Shown here piece by piece: positions 11,181 to 22,030 of a DNA stretch of 64,000 nt. The notes under the pieces were generated by a model. It did not search any database, had not been told where the DNA came from, and saw nothing but the letters and a program-made list of their open reading frames with translations. Source of the DNA: Clarkia xantiana subsp. parviflora (lineage: Eukaryota > Streptophyta > Magnoliopsida > Myrtales > Onagraceae); assembly GCA_036873135.1 (NCBI GenBank), contig JAPTYO010000009.1, forward strand, positions 35,604,756 through 35,668,755, read 5' to 3'. Position 1 is the stretch's first letter, and each line of letters begins with the position of its first letter. A program made the position numbers and the translations under genes.

Positions 11181-12608
11181 TTCGCGAGCATAGCAAAGTG
11201 GATGCGTACGATATAAGGGACTAACGTCTTAAGAGGCTATCATGCAAACGGTGGGACTAACGCGACGAACCGCGATGACCAAACGCGGCAACACTTAGGA
11301 AAAATATTTTTCTAAGGCGTCAAAACAACAAGTGATTATGCCTAAAGTCATTTGGCAATCCCCGTCAACCGAAAAACCCGCCAAAGGAAAAAATTACGCA
11401 TACCGGCCAAAAAGCTCCTACACAAAGACACGGGGGCACTATGTCCAAACGGGGAATTCTACCTCAACTATCCACGGAAGTGAAAAATCGTCTAAGTCAT
11501 GGACTAGCGGCGATAATAACGGCAACCAATCAGCAATTATTCGACATACAAGTATCAACAAGCAGTCACGTACGACAACAACGACAAATAGCTCAAACGA
11601 ACAACAATACGGCGACATTCGAAATCAAGTCGAAGCTGTCCTGTAAAATCGAATTTCCAAATTACCTCAAAACGTGACGAAAAGTATCACAATGGACTCC
11701 CCTCGTCGAGACGATTTCGGAAAGGTAAGGACCGCGACGAACAGAGCCCGGGAAGGCGGCGTGTGGGTTACACGCGCCGGCAAAGTCGAATCTCACGCGG
11801 CGGCGCGTGAGGGCGCGTCCGGCGTCTCCTGGCGGTTCCGAAGGCGGCGCTGGAATCCTCGTGACAATTTGAGTCGAATGGTGGTGTCAATTTCTGAAAA
11901 CAAGTCAAGATCAAACACGAAACTGTCGGGATATGCCTAAGCTCTACGACAGCGAAGAAACTATGAACACACAAACAATTTCGGGAAATGAAGAAGGAAT
12001 TACCTGCAAAGAAGAAGGAATGATGAATTCCCAAGGTGCTGGAAGGATAGTTGGAGATGTGTGTAATTACATATCCCAAAAGATGCTTTGTTGATAAGGA
12101 TTAAATGATTAACTTATCTACACTCACGCCTAAACACCTACGGTATACTCCATCCTCTCTTCTAAATATCTACTCCTACGTATATTTTGATATCGCACGT
12201 ATCAAACCTGTCATTCTACGCGTATGTTTCCATATAGCATGATTCATGATTTGATAAATCGTTAAGCCGTTTTAGAAGTGTGCGGATTATATTGCTTGCA
12301 TCACGTAATTACGATCTTGCCATGACCGTTACTTGTGTATGCATGTTGATAAAAGCATGTTCGCATGATGTATCACTAATTGCTTATGTCTCTAACGATA
12401 ACCATACTTGCACGCTACGTATGCGCATTCCCTATTGCACTAACCGTGATGACAGGAAACGAAGTCATTCGGTCGGAAAATCAAAGGACGGACGAAATCA
12501 AGATGTCTACGTCCAACCAACGATCAAAACCGAAAGGTTAGCGTCAAACTCAAATTGGACACGTATCCTAACTTAAAAATAGAGTCAAGAAAGGTTCTAA
12601 ACCGTTAC
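11181..12608. other. R1 3' untranslated region
   Basis: No supported gene. A GC-rich stretch at 11700-11870 has short ORFs; a comparable GC-rich patch with GGCGGCG runs is found at 30230-30370 in R3, in the same position relative to the antisense gene, so it is a shared non-coding feature of these elements. Confidence 0.5.
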
Positions 12609-12624
12609 TTGACTAGGGGGCAAG
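12609..12624 (+). other. Polypurine tract of R1
   Basis: TTGACTAGGGGGCAAG ends directly at the TGATGG that opens the 3' LTR. R2 and R4 have TTGACTCGGGGGCATG and R3 CTTGACTCAGGGGAAAA in the same place. Confidence 0.88.
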
Positions 12625-13391
12625 TGATGGATATATGTCCAATTCGGGTTCGTATTTATATTTCGGGCCTCGTAAACACGTCAAAATTACATCTCGGTTT
12701 GAAAACGTCACCCAAAGGGTCAAAACGGTCCGGAAACGCGTTTACGCGCGTCCGGATTGCATTGCAACCCGAACCTCCGGGTTGCTTGCAATCCGGACCT
12801 CACCGAATTGCCCAAATTCGACGAGGTCCGGATTGCATCGCGGGTATCGTGCGACTACCGTTTCCGCGATTACCGTTACGTGTAGAGAAGTCAAGTTCGC
12901 GCATTACCAATATGGATGACGGTTACCGCTTGCTTTTGAACCGTCATCAAACCGCTTTAAAACCGGGTCCGGTCCCAAGGAAGCCTATAAATAGGAGGCC
13001 TTGGCTACCCATTTTCACACATCCTCTCATTTGCCCAACTTTGGTATTTTGAGCTCTGACTTCTCTCTAGAAATATTCCCTCTCTAGAAATTACTCTTTT
13101 ACCCCTATAGTGACTTAAGCTTCGGAGAGGGCTCCGCTAGCACCACCCCCCCCCCCCCCTCTCCGTACTAGCACTGGTCCTTTGTGCAGGAATCGTCGCC
13201 CAGACATCCGGATTTGTGCACAGACCACCTCCTCCTGAGACACAACCACACTGAGACACAGACCTTTACGGGAGTCAACTGAACACTCGCCAGTGGCCCA
13301 AACCTCTCCCGACGAAGGGTTACAGCACAAAAACCCGCACAACCACACGAACAGACGTGTCCTCACGACCCAGTTCATCCATGACGCAACA
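12625..13391 (+). mobile_element. R1 3' LTR
   Basis: 767 bp, TGATGG...GCAACA. It is nearly identical to the 5' LTR apart from scattered substitutions and an extra segment of about 64 bp (around 12753-12835) built of inverted repeats of TCCGGATTGCA and GGTTGCTTGCAATCCGGA type. The R-region motif is at 13112-13131 and the hairpin at 13136-13172 (GTACTAGC, one mismatch). Confidence 0.93.
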
Positions 13392-13396
13392 CCCTT

Positions 13397-13417
13397 CGTC
13401 TTCTTCAGAGGCCGCTG

Positions 13418-13515
<98 letters not shown>

Positions 13516-13945
13516 GTGCATATTATTGTATTATATTGGATTTAAATTGTAAAATTTAGTTAATTTAGATTAATTAAAAATGTGATTATTGAAGTTGTGT
13601 TTATGTGAATATGTTAATTTACGTTTTGATGTAAATGTGTTCGATAGCTCTATGAAGTATTTTTTTTTTAGTAAATAATGGATAATTACTTAATAAAATA
13701 GCAAATTTGTGAAATAGAGTACCGAAAGGACGCAATTAAAAATGGATTTTTTTAAAAAAAAATTCGTAATAGAACCCTTGAACTCGAATTTCTAATCGTA
13801 GACCGATTTTATACCTAGGTGTTTAATTCGTTATTCGCTTAGGTAATTTAGGTTTCTAGTTAGCCGTAATTAGCTAGTAGCAACTCTTTCGAAAACCAAC
13901 ATTTTCAAAACGTTATTCGACATAGGTCGGATTTTAGGTCTGACA
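13397..13945 (+). mobile_element. LTR-A, right part
   Basis: The continuation of the LTR begun at 1800, after the R1 target duplication. It ends with TGACA at 13945, four bases before the PBS-like sequence. It includes an ATT microsatellite (13421-13515). Confidence 0.6.
13421..13515. repeat. ATT microsatellite
   Basis: About 31 perfect ATT units. Translations give runs of Leu or Tyr and are not coding. Confidence 0.99.
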
Positions 13946-13948
13946 ATT

Positions 13949-14400
13949 TGGCGACTATGCTGGGATGTTAGAGGGTTCAGGCTCAGTATATTCGCTCTTT
14001 GCTGCTTGATTTGTATAGTTTCTAATTTTATTTTATTTTGATTTCACTGATCTAACTTTTTTTTGTGATTTCAGGTGTGGAGTTTATTATTTTTTTTTTT
14101 TATTATGACTAACTCTTTTTCATTGTTGTGTTATTTGAATTGCACACTCCACTTTAGAATAATATCCAAAATGCCCAAAACCCAGGGCAATTAGGAATCC
14201 CGAAGAGTTAGTAAGGGTACGACCACGCGGCCGAGCCACCGGGACGACTCAAAACAACTCCACTCGCTTGTGAATGTCTTATGATCCCTATGATGGGGAG
14301 GAGGAAACCACATTGTCGGGAGCCTATCAGTGGAACCTACCTTGTAGAACAAAGCCACACATTTTTCCTCCTAACATGTCGCGATTTATCTGTGTTTTTT
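13949..14400 (+). other. PBS and leader downstream of LTR-A
   Basis: TGGCGACTATGCTGGG resembles the TGGCGACT... class of primer binding site used by Ogre-like elements (tRNA-Arg type). The leader continues to a GC-richer block at 14160-14360 without ORF. LTR-A therefore has a PPT on its left and a PBS on its right. After about 14400 the element sequence is lost. Confidence 0.55.
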
Positions 14401-15282
14401 TATTGTAAAGAGGTTATCAGGTAAACTGTAAGTTTTTGTAACTGAGTAACTTTATTTCTCGTGCATTCATCCCATTGCATTAAAAAAAAAAAATCCAGTT
14501 AAGTAGTTAGTCATTTAGTGGTAGAAATTTTCTTTTCAAGCATGCATTTCGTATGCACTGTTTTTTTTTTTTAAAAAACTCTTACCTGAATTTTTTTTTA
14601 TTTCAAACTTGCGTTTCATACGCATTATTATTATTATTTAAAAAAAAAAAAAAAAAAACTCTTCAGGTAAGTTGTAATTTTTTAGTGCATCATACAATAC
14701 ATTGTTTTAAAAAAATATTTTTGGAAAATTGTAACTCCTCTTTAGCTATTAGAACTTTTAATTTCGAACGTACATTCCATATGCATCATTCCAAAAAACT
14801 TTTTACCTAAGTTGTTTTATTTTTAATAATACATACAATATGCATTAATTAAAAAAAAAAATTCTTAGATAAATCGTAAACTCTCTTAGTTTTAGAGCTC
14901 TTCATTTAAAAAACTTTTTACTCAGATTCTTCTTATTTACTGTCGAGAAACTGTATTATTATAGTGTGTCTATGCCTTATAATATTTGCATTTTATTACA
15001 TTGGGACAAAACTCATAAACCCGATGGTAGCTTGGGAATTATCATATGAATTTTATATTCTCAACTAACTATAGTTCAACATTTAGTGAAAATAAAATAA
15101 TGATTAAATTTCATATACCTACCAAAAGCAAATGCGTCGTGTTTGTTTAAAAAAAAAATGCTTCGTGTTTATTATTATTATACACACGAATGAAAAATTG
15201 AGAAAGAATCGCCAGCTATATAGTCTTTAATTATTGGCCAAAAAAGAAAATATAGTCTTTAAATTTTAATTAATAAAAGCCA
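14401..15282. other. AT-rich region without gene
   Basis: Poly-T/poly-A runs and repeated CGTATGCA-type segments (around 14545, 14615, 14765, 14835) suggest decayed tandem repeats. No ORF with protein-like composition. Confidence 0.5.
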
Positions 15283-15290
15283 GTAGGCAC

Positions 15291-15976
15291 CAGGGCTGAG
15301 CATGGGACAGATGGGCGGGCTTTTTCTAAAAATTGGCCCAAGCCCTAAAACTAGGGCCACTTAATGGCTGTCCCGAGCCCTATCCCGAGCCCTAGCTAGT
15401 AGGAAAAGGCCCGTCCGTCACGGGCCTACAGGGACTAGGGACAAATGGGACAAACCCAAATTCCCATCCAAGTTAAAAAAAAAAAAAAAATCATACTCAA
15501 TTTAATTAAACCATAACCAAACATAGAACAACAACAAAGTTCAGCACATATACCACAAAGTTCACCGTAAAACACCAAAATCACTCAGAACACCAAGTTC
15601 AACACATAACTTGGTTCTCCAAAATAGTTCACCAATGACTCCAAAACTAAGTTTTACCAAGACTCTAACACAAAGTCACCAACAATTCTGACATAACAAG
15701 TTATAAATACAAATCCCAAATCAAATGGAACGTCAACCCGAGCCATCACTAAAGTTAACTTAACTAACTATAGTTTATAGCTGATTAGTTAGCAAAAAGG
15801 GACGGGACGGGTCTTTTGGGACTTCGTAAAAAATCCCTAGCCCTAGCCCTATCCCTAGTTGAGAAGAAAAGTCCCGCCCATTAGGGCTTTGGTACATTTT
15901 TGGGATGGGCTTTTTGGGACGGGCTAGGGCGGGACGGGCGGGATTTTGAGCCTCTCGGGATATTTGCTCACCCTTA
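15291..15976. mobile_element. Non-autonomous hAT element
   Basis: Flanked by the perfect 8-bp duplication GTAGGCAC (15283-15290 and 15977-15984). The ends are inverted: CAGGGCTGAGCATGGG on the left and, read on the other strand, TAAGGGTGAGCAAATA on the right, the (C)AGGG(N)TGAGCA form of plant hAT termini. Subterminal regions are rich in GGGC/GCCC, and CCCTAGCCCT or GGGACGGG clusters at both ends may be transposase binding sites. No transposase ORF in 686 bp. Confidence 0.88.
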
Positions 15977-15984
15977 GTAGGCAC

Positions 15985-16430
15985 TGACGATGATGGTGCA
16001 GAGCAAGCGGGGGTTTCTCAGATTGGCGAAATAATCAAACCAACTTGCTGAATTAATTAAATTAGTATATCTTCGAATCTGATGAACCTATAGTCCTATA
16101 CTGGTCCACACGCTATTTTATTATTATTATTATTATATTGGTTGATTTAATCTAATGACCCTTTGGATTTTTCTGATATATAGGTTGATGGTTTTTGACC
16201 AATCCATAAAATCCGTGTGTAAACACTTTTTTTTCTGAAAAATAAAATATATTGTGCTGAACCGCTACGTGATGTTAGTATATTATTACACCCAGGCTTT
16301 GTAGCACAATTGTGTATTTCAATATTAAAAGAAAAAATAAAAATCAGGTGATGCGAATTAAAAGTCGTTGGTTTTGGATATTAGGAATTTTTTTTTACCA
16401 AAAAAGCTGCATCTGGTTTTTTTTTTCTAT
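15985..16430. other. AT-rich intergenic sequence
   Basis: No supported feature; contains a short ATT run near 16120 and poly-T tracts. Confidence 0.5.
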
Positions 16431-16439
16431 CAATTATTC

Positions 16440-17165
16440 ATCTATTCGAATATTTAAAAAAAGTCGAAGAAGGGATAAATTCCCGATCTTTACAATCAAA
16501 GATAACAGAGAGGACGGAGGTTTACAAACATAATTATGAAAACACGACCTCTTTCTAGATTGAATTACAATCCAATTAGCACATTCGTTACCACTACGTG
16601 GGATAGATTTCCAACGAACTTCATGCAGAGTTGAGGATTTTAGTTGAATGGCTTCAATCTGTGTCAACACTCTACAATTTATTTGGGTCCTTTTTATGCT
16701 GCAGGTACTGTATCGCTTCCCTATTATCAGACTCGGTTATTATTTTGCTCCACCGTTTTGTATTTGCAAGCTCTACAGCAGCCTGGATGGCCTCGACTTC
16801 CTGCTCTAATGCCCCGCCTTTTGATAAGTATCTTCCAAAGCCTCCAATGACCTCACATTTATGATCTCGAGCGATTCCTCCTATTCCTTCCGACCGCGAA
16901 CGAGCTTCCCAAGACGCATCACAGTTTATCTTAATGAATCCATATGGGGGCGGCATCCAGTTCTCAATTACCCCCGAGCTCTCTGTGCATGTATCGTTGG
17001 GATCATGTGTGCTTGCCCAATTCGGTTCGCCTCGCTGTTGTGCATGAGATGCTGTCTAGAATACGTTCAAGTCTCGCAATATCGCCGATGTTACCTGCCT
17101 AGAATTTGGGCTGTCATTACAATGTAATGCACGACAACGTTCCTTCCATATTGACCAACTAACAA
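16440..17165 (-). pseudogene. RNase H (RVT_3) domain pseudogene, LINE-type
   Basis: Read on the - strand: a SWSIWKERC motif typical of the linker before the RNase H domain of plant LINE polyproteins, then GFIKINCDASW (first catalytic Asp), GGIARDHK, EQEVEAIQAAVELA (catalytic Glu) and IITESDNREAI (second Asp). The last active-site region appears as RSGNECANWI in another frame. There are several stops (one near 17160, one after VLNVF-type sequence) and a frameshift near 16670. No upstream reverse transcriptase remains. It could come from a LINE or from a domesticated RNase H-like gene. Confidence 0.75.
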
Positions 17166-17196
17166 GTCCGACTAGTGCACATCACTTTCTCCAGTC

Positions 17197-17201
17197 CTCC
17201 T
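17197..17201. other. Target site duplication of R2, left copy
   Basis: CTCCT, identical to 26974-26978 right of R2. Confidence 0.9.
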
Positions 17202-17555
17202 TGTTAGGTTATAAAGTCTAGGTCAACGGGTCGTCAATCTAGAATTTATCTCCCACTAATGAAATGTCGGGTTCAGTGCTCCTAGGACTAGTCGTTCTGA
17301 TCCGTGCCCTTATACTCCCTTGGGGTAGTCGTTCTAATCCCTGCCCTTATACTCTCTTGGGGTAGTCGTTCTGATATATGTCCTTCTCTTCTCTCCTTCT
17401 GACCTCCTTTCCTTCTCTCCTTCTTACCTCCTTTCCTTCTCTCCTTCTGACCTCCTGAGGCTTGTACTTCTTACCCCTGGGGCTTGTCCTACTGCTCTAT
17501 GCTCTTCTGCTTCCTTGGTTCTCTTCTCCTTGCCACCCTGCAAGAGGGGCAATAC

Positions 17556-17613
17556 CAGGCACAGAGGGGGGGGGGGGGGTGGTGCCTGATGAACCCTCTC
17601 CGATGCCTAAGTC
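17556..17613 (-). promoter_or_regulatory. R-region motif plus C-loop hairpin (R2 3' LTR)
   Basis: On the - strand GACTTAGGCATCGGAGAGGG (17613-17594) is followed after 5 nt by a perfect 7-bp stem, CAGGCAC and GTGCCTG (17588-17582 and 17562-17556), with a loop that is almost all C. It has the same layout as in R1 with an unrelated stem sequence. Confidence 0.75.
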
Positions 17614-17929
17614 AGTACGGTTTTAGAGAGATAAAGCTAGAGAGATGTCAGAGCAAAATTATGCAACTTGCCAAGATGATCAAATGAGTTGTAAAGGTGG
17701 GGTATTTATAGGCAACGGTGTCATTAAGGTGGCTTAATGACATCGTTAACCTTTAAACACAATTAATTAACCTTTAAACACATAATTAGGACCTTAGGAT
17801 ACGGAGAAGGTAGGCGGAGTAAACCGAGTGTGGGAGTCCAAAAATGGTGCCGGGGCCCTTGGGGGGAAGGGAAATCCGACCCCCAAGGGTAGGGGTTGGG
17901 TGAGGGCACCCAACCCCTCCTAGGGAGGA

Positions 17930-18052
17930 TGGGGTTGGCCAACCCCATCCCCCCTAGGAGAGATCAGGTCAGCCAACCCGATCTCTCCTAGGAGAGATCG
18001 GGTCGGCCAACCCGATCTCCCCTAGGGGATGTCGGGTGTGGCCACCCAACCT
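17930..18052. repeat. Palindromic U3 repeats of R2 3' LTR
   Basis: Consecutive hairpin units separated by CCTAGG, for example GGGGTTGGCCAACCCC and GAGATCGGGTCGGCC followed by its near complement. They lie upstream of the LTR TATA box, in U3. Confidence 0.85.
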
Positions 18053-18218
18053 CACCTAGGCGAGTCTGACTCGGCCGGACGAGCGCTTCGGCCTCGTCCG
18101 AGCCGTTGGTGTTTTCGCGAAGGGTTCGGGTTGAAGTTTCGATTTACAATCATTAACGGGGTGATAAAAATAAAGCGATTCGGAAGTCAACGGGTTCAAA
18201 TTGGGCGTATATCCATCA

Positions 18219-18235
18219 CATGCCCCCGAGTCAAC
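18219..18235 (-). other. Polypurine tract of R2
   Basis: Reads GTTGACTCGGGGGCATG on the - strand, directly against the TGATGG start of the 3' LTR. Confidence 0.88.
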
Positions 18236-19429
18236 CAATGGCCTAACCCTTGATTGACTCTATTTTAGGATGGTATGACACGCGCAATTTGAAACCGGGG
18301 TTTTACCTTCTTGTCTGGATGCTTGCTTACCCATGGATGCGTGTCTCTGACTCTGCCCCCTGCCTTATGAGATAGAGGAGTTGTAAACGTTAGAGTAGCG
18401 CGGACGTGTGCCTAAGCACGCGTCCGTCTGAGGTGGGAGTAATAAATCTATATTTGCTATAGGCATATACTTGAAAAATACACACACGCATGGGGATGCG
18501 ATACGAACATAGTTAAACGGATCCAAGCTTCAATTTAATGCCGGGATTTGTCTAAGTGGAGAGAAAAATTAATTTTGGTCTAAAATTTTTCTAAGTATGG
18601 GATACTAGAAATACACCTAGGATGTTAACTAGGAGTGAACATGGACATATCATGAACATGAGGATGTGTACTAGCATACATGCAAGTAGGAACATAAGGA
18701 TGGGAGTGAGTGGAGACATGCTGCGATTGTAGTCATGAATGTATGCATGAATATATGGCGGCCACGTGCATGGACGTCTAAATTTTTGAACACATGGGAG
18801 TGTGTATGTGGGCATGCATATGAGTGCAAGCATGAACATGTATGTATGCATGGACGGGTTGTGAGTATAAGCATGAGTGATGACATTGATGTACCTGTAG
18901 ACGTTAATCATGAATATGAGCATAAGTGCAAAGGTGAGAGCATAGACTTCTCCTTTACTTGAGGGTGGGAACTCTGCCACTCAATGGGACACAACGTTCC
19001 GCCTCCCTCGTACTAGCGTGAGCATTTTCCATTAATCTCGACCTTCGGCATGTGTAACATTTTTCCTTCATTCGTTGGAGCGTGTGTATAGCTCTTGACC
19101 TTTACCTTTTGGGAAGCTTTCTTCTTCAGACAGGGAGACCTTGAAGATCGTTTTCCAAGGTAGTCAGACCAAATCTGACCGTCCTGTGTCTTGGGTGTCC
19201 GAGGTGGACTTGTATGAGGCAGGGACTCGTATGACCTCTTGTAGGTTGATTTCATGGAGAAACATACAAGGTGTAGGCAGAGCGTTCCGAACGTACTGTT
19301 GAATCAGATGAGAGGGAAGAACCCTCTAGTTCTGCTTATCAGGCCAAGAAATTTTCTAAGTCAGGGGTGGCTGCTAATGCTTCCAGTATGTTCTTTTTCC
19401 CTTCTTTTTTCTTTGTGATATACTTATGA
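18236..19429. other. R2 region without supported gene
   Basis: 18600-18960 is a simple-sequence-like stretch of GCATG/CATGAA/GTGTATG alternations with Cys/His-rich translations that I regard as artefacts. 18960-19260 is similar to 36500-36700 of R4. Confidence 0.5.
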
Positions 19430-19972
19430 TTGTTCTCATGCTGCTTCCTTCTTGTTGTTAGAGCGTTCTTCCCTGGTTACCGAATGGCTCTTGTGGTGGG
19501 TGAGAGTTCAAGTCAATCTAAATCCAAGGCGCGGAAACCTGACTCTGAGGTCGGGCCCTCGGCTGCCAAGGAGAAGGAAACCGCGAGAGGCTTTCCTTCA
19601 AGTGCCCCCTTGCTGACTCCCTCCCATGATAAAGAGGTAGTGGTTGAAGAGTCGACCTCTTTTCTTGACAAAAGGAAACAACCTGTGGCTGGCGATGGGG
19701 TGATCATAGGTCTTGATGTCTCTTCTCTATCCCCTGCCCCCCAGCTGAGGGGCCGAGTCTCAAGTTTATTTCATCTTCATGTAGATTTGACGACTTTTGA
19801 AGGTGTTTTTGTCTTTCCTATGGGTTATGTTATTAACCCCTGCGTTGAAGATTTTTCTTTTGGTGATGGGTGTGATCATCACCTTTCATTGAGATTCCTT
19901 TCTCTTGCCATGGCTCTGATTAAGATAGCAAATTCTTGCTTTGGAGTTTGGTGGAGACTGCTCCTGAGTTAG
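19430..19972 (+). pseudogene. ORF in R2, possibly an antisense-gene remnant
   Basis: 180 codons, on the strand opposite gag. From MALVVGESSSQ it is serine- and lysine-rich, resembling exon 3 of the antisense genes (SSSxxKR... then a KGKDVE-like stretch). The second half (VINPCVEDFSFGDGCDHH) has a counterpart in R4 near 38200 but no match I recognise. A pyrimidine-rich stretch ending in AG lies inside the ORF near 19783, so a splice acceptor is possible. Low certainty. Confidence 0.35.
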
Positions 19973-20289
19973 CCTCTACTAGTATCGTAGTTGTGATCGT
20001 TGTGGGGATCGTTTTGTTATATGCCCCCAATAGTGCTTGTCGTGATTCTTTGCTTCATGGTTGATTTCGTGAGATATGGAGGTTGTCTTCATAATGAGGA
20101 CGTCTCCTTCCTGGTATCACCCATTGGGTTGAAATATAAGTGCCTACCTTTGATGAGCGTACGAAGGGTGTTGTTTTTCCTTTTTCTTGAACCTCCTCCT
20201 AAGGCTAGGCGTAGCCTTTTGATGTTCTTGGTCGGGATGGTGTCTTTACAATGCATGTCCTTGACAGATGTTTTATGATGTGCTGCCAT

Positions 20290-20500
20290 GATAATCACTT
20301 CGGGGTATGTGGACGTGATAGCCACTTCGTGATGTGTCGGAGTGATAGCCCTTCTGTAGTGTGTGGACATGATAGCCACTTCAGGGTATGTGGACATGAT
20401 AGCCACTTCAAGGTATGTGGACATGATAGCCACCTCAAGGTATGTGGACATGATAGCCACTTCAGTGTATGTGGACATGATAGCCACATCACGATGTATG
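20290..20500. repeat. About 30-bp minisatellite in R2
   Basis: About seven units of TGTGGACATGATAGCCACTT followed by CAAGGTA-type spacers. The same repeat occurs in R4 at 38630-38760, showing the array predates the split of R2 and R4. Translations (CGHDSHF repeats) mimic zinc fingers but are repeat artefacts. Confidence 0.9.
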
Positions 20501-21119
20501 AGGTTGTGCTTTAGTATTCCTTTCTCATTGGAGAGCCTTCATTGCTATATTTGCCTTTTGTGTAGGCTATGTCTGTTGGGTTAGGTCCCGATGTCTCGTC
20601 TTGTCGGATGTTGTATCCTTTATGCTCTTTAGATGTCTCCTTCATGAGTTGTGCTTGACGATGTTCAAGTCTGATACGAGCATAGGTCACGCGAGGGCGA
20701 CATGCATGACAATAACATTTGTCGGAGGTTGATTTGTGTGACTTGTAAGGAAATTCTCTTCTTGATGGGTCGAGCTTATTTTGAGAGCTTTGACCTTCGG
20801 ATTTCATGTCTTTGCTATCCTTCTTGGTGGTGTTGGGTTCCTTTGAGATACTTCTCTTGACTTGTGATATGGGTGATAGGATAACTCGTTACTTTTCATG
20901 ATAACCTCTTGTGCTTCTGTATATGATCCTTTGGTCATGGACTCTTCTCTTGGTGTGTTTCCTTTACTTGTCTTTCTTTCGTGCTTTCCTTCATGTCATA
21001 CCTGCCATTTCATAAGGAAAAAACATTACTTGTTCTTCACATTACGTTATTTAGAAATTTCTTTCTCATGGTATCCTTCTGAGCATGGTGTGATGATCTC
21101 TTCTGATACCCCTTACACG

Positions 21120-22030
21120 GTATACGTTGTACTGTTAGACCAAAGATACGCTCTTGGTGGGCGTCGAAAACTGTTCACGAGACAGGCTCTCGGATGGCAC
21201 TTAACGTTTCACAGGATAGGCTCCCGGAGGGCTCAGGTTAGTCCAAAGATACGTTCCTGATTGGCGTCGAAATCTGTTCACTAGACAGGCTCTCGGACGG
21301 CACTTAACGTTTCACAGGATAGGCTCCCGGAGGGCTCAGGTTAGACCAAAGATACGCTCCTGGTGGGCGTCGAACTGGTAGTTTGAAATCTACCTCAAGA
21401 TACGCTCTTGGGGGCGTCGAACTGGTAGTGTTTTTTCTACCTCAAGATACGCTCTTGGGGGCGTCGAATCTGGTAGGTTGCAAATCTACCTCAAGATACG
21501 CTCCTGGGGGCGTCGAATTCGTAGTTTTTGGAAACCACTCTCAAGATACGCTCTTGGTGCGTCGAAGTTCGTAGTGTAATAACTACTCTCAAGATACGCT
21601 CTTGGGGGCGTCGAAGGTCGTAGTATGAACATTACTCTCAAGATACGCTCTTGGGGGCGTCGAAGTTCGTAGTTTTTGGAAACCACTCTCAAGATACGCT
21701 CTTGGTGCGTCGAAGGTCGTAGTGTAATAACTACTCTCAAGATACGCTCTTGGGGGCGTCGAAGGTCGTAGTATGAACACTACTCTCAAGATACGCTCTT
21801 GGGGGCGTCGAATGTCGTAGTATAAAAACTACTCTCAAGATACGCTCTTGGGGGCGTCGAAGGTCGTAGTATGAACACTACTCTCAAGATACGCTCTTGG
21901 GGGCGTCGAATCTGTTCGCGGGATAGGCTCCCGGAGGGCACAGGGTTCGTAGTTTTAGAACTACTCTCAAGATACGCTCTTGGGGGCGTCGAATGTGTTC
22001 GCGGGATTGGCTCCCGGAGGGCTCATAATG
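21120..22030. repeat. Hairpin-encoding minisatellite in R2
   Basis: About 16 units of 40-50 bp. The main unit has two adjacent inverted repeats: CAAGA-TACGC-TCTTG (for example 21396-21410) and GTAGT...ACTAC (for example 21719-21734) with variable loops. A second unit type has CGGGA-TAGGC-TCCCG (21919-21933). Related arrays with compensatory stem changes are in R4 at 39120-39930. The array lies between decayed gag-pro and the possible antisense-gene remnant. Confidence 0.9.

Larger units (their letters stand above)
2671..13391 (+). mobile_element. R1: Tat-type Ty3/gypsy element, gag-pro only
   Basis: A complete LTR-to-LTR element of about 10.7 kb: LTR, PBS (3375), gag-protease ORF (3424-6531), 66-bp minisatellite (7351-7745), an antisense spliced gene (8533-10892, - strand), 19-bp repeats (10962-11180), PPT (12609-12624) and a second LTR. 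No reverse transcriptase, RNase H or integrase can be found between 6532 and 12608 on either strand, so it cannot replicate alone. The LTRs differ by roughly 13 substitutions in about 700 aligned bases by my hand count, which indicates a recent insertion. Confidence 0.9.
17202..18218 (-). mobile_element. R2 3' LTR
   Basis: 1017 bp, almost identical to 25931-26973. The differences are a longer G tract (17564-17579), one fewer palindromic U3 unit and a few substitutions, indicating recent insertion. TATA (- strand) at 17703-17710. Confidence 0.93.

Noticed and set aside
13293..13559. ORFs with long Leu or Tyr runs
   Set aside because: Pure translations of an ATT microsatellite.
16672..17165. 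Functional host RNase H-like gene
   Set aside because: Frameshift near 16670 and several stops; only the catalytic domain is present.
18591..18980. His/Cys-rich membrane-like ORF
   Set aside because: Low-complexity GCATG/GTGTATG sequence; the equivalent R4 region is not open.
20251..20584. CGHDSHF-type repeats resembling zinc fingers
   Set aside because: All frames of this ~30-bp minisatellite are open, spacing does not fit a zinc finger, and the R4 homologue is not open in the same way.
21120..22030. CRISPR-like array of repeats and spacers
   Set aside because: Eukaryotic retrotransposon context, variable unit lengths, no unique spacers and no cas genes.
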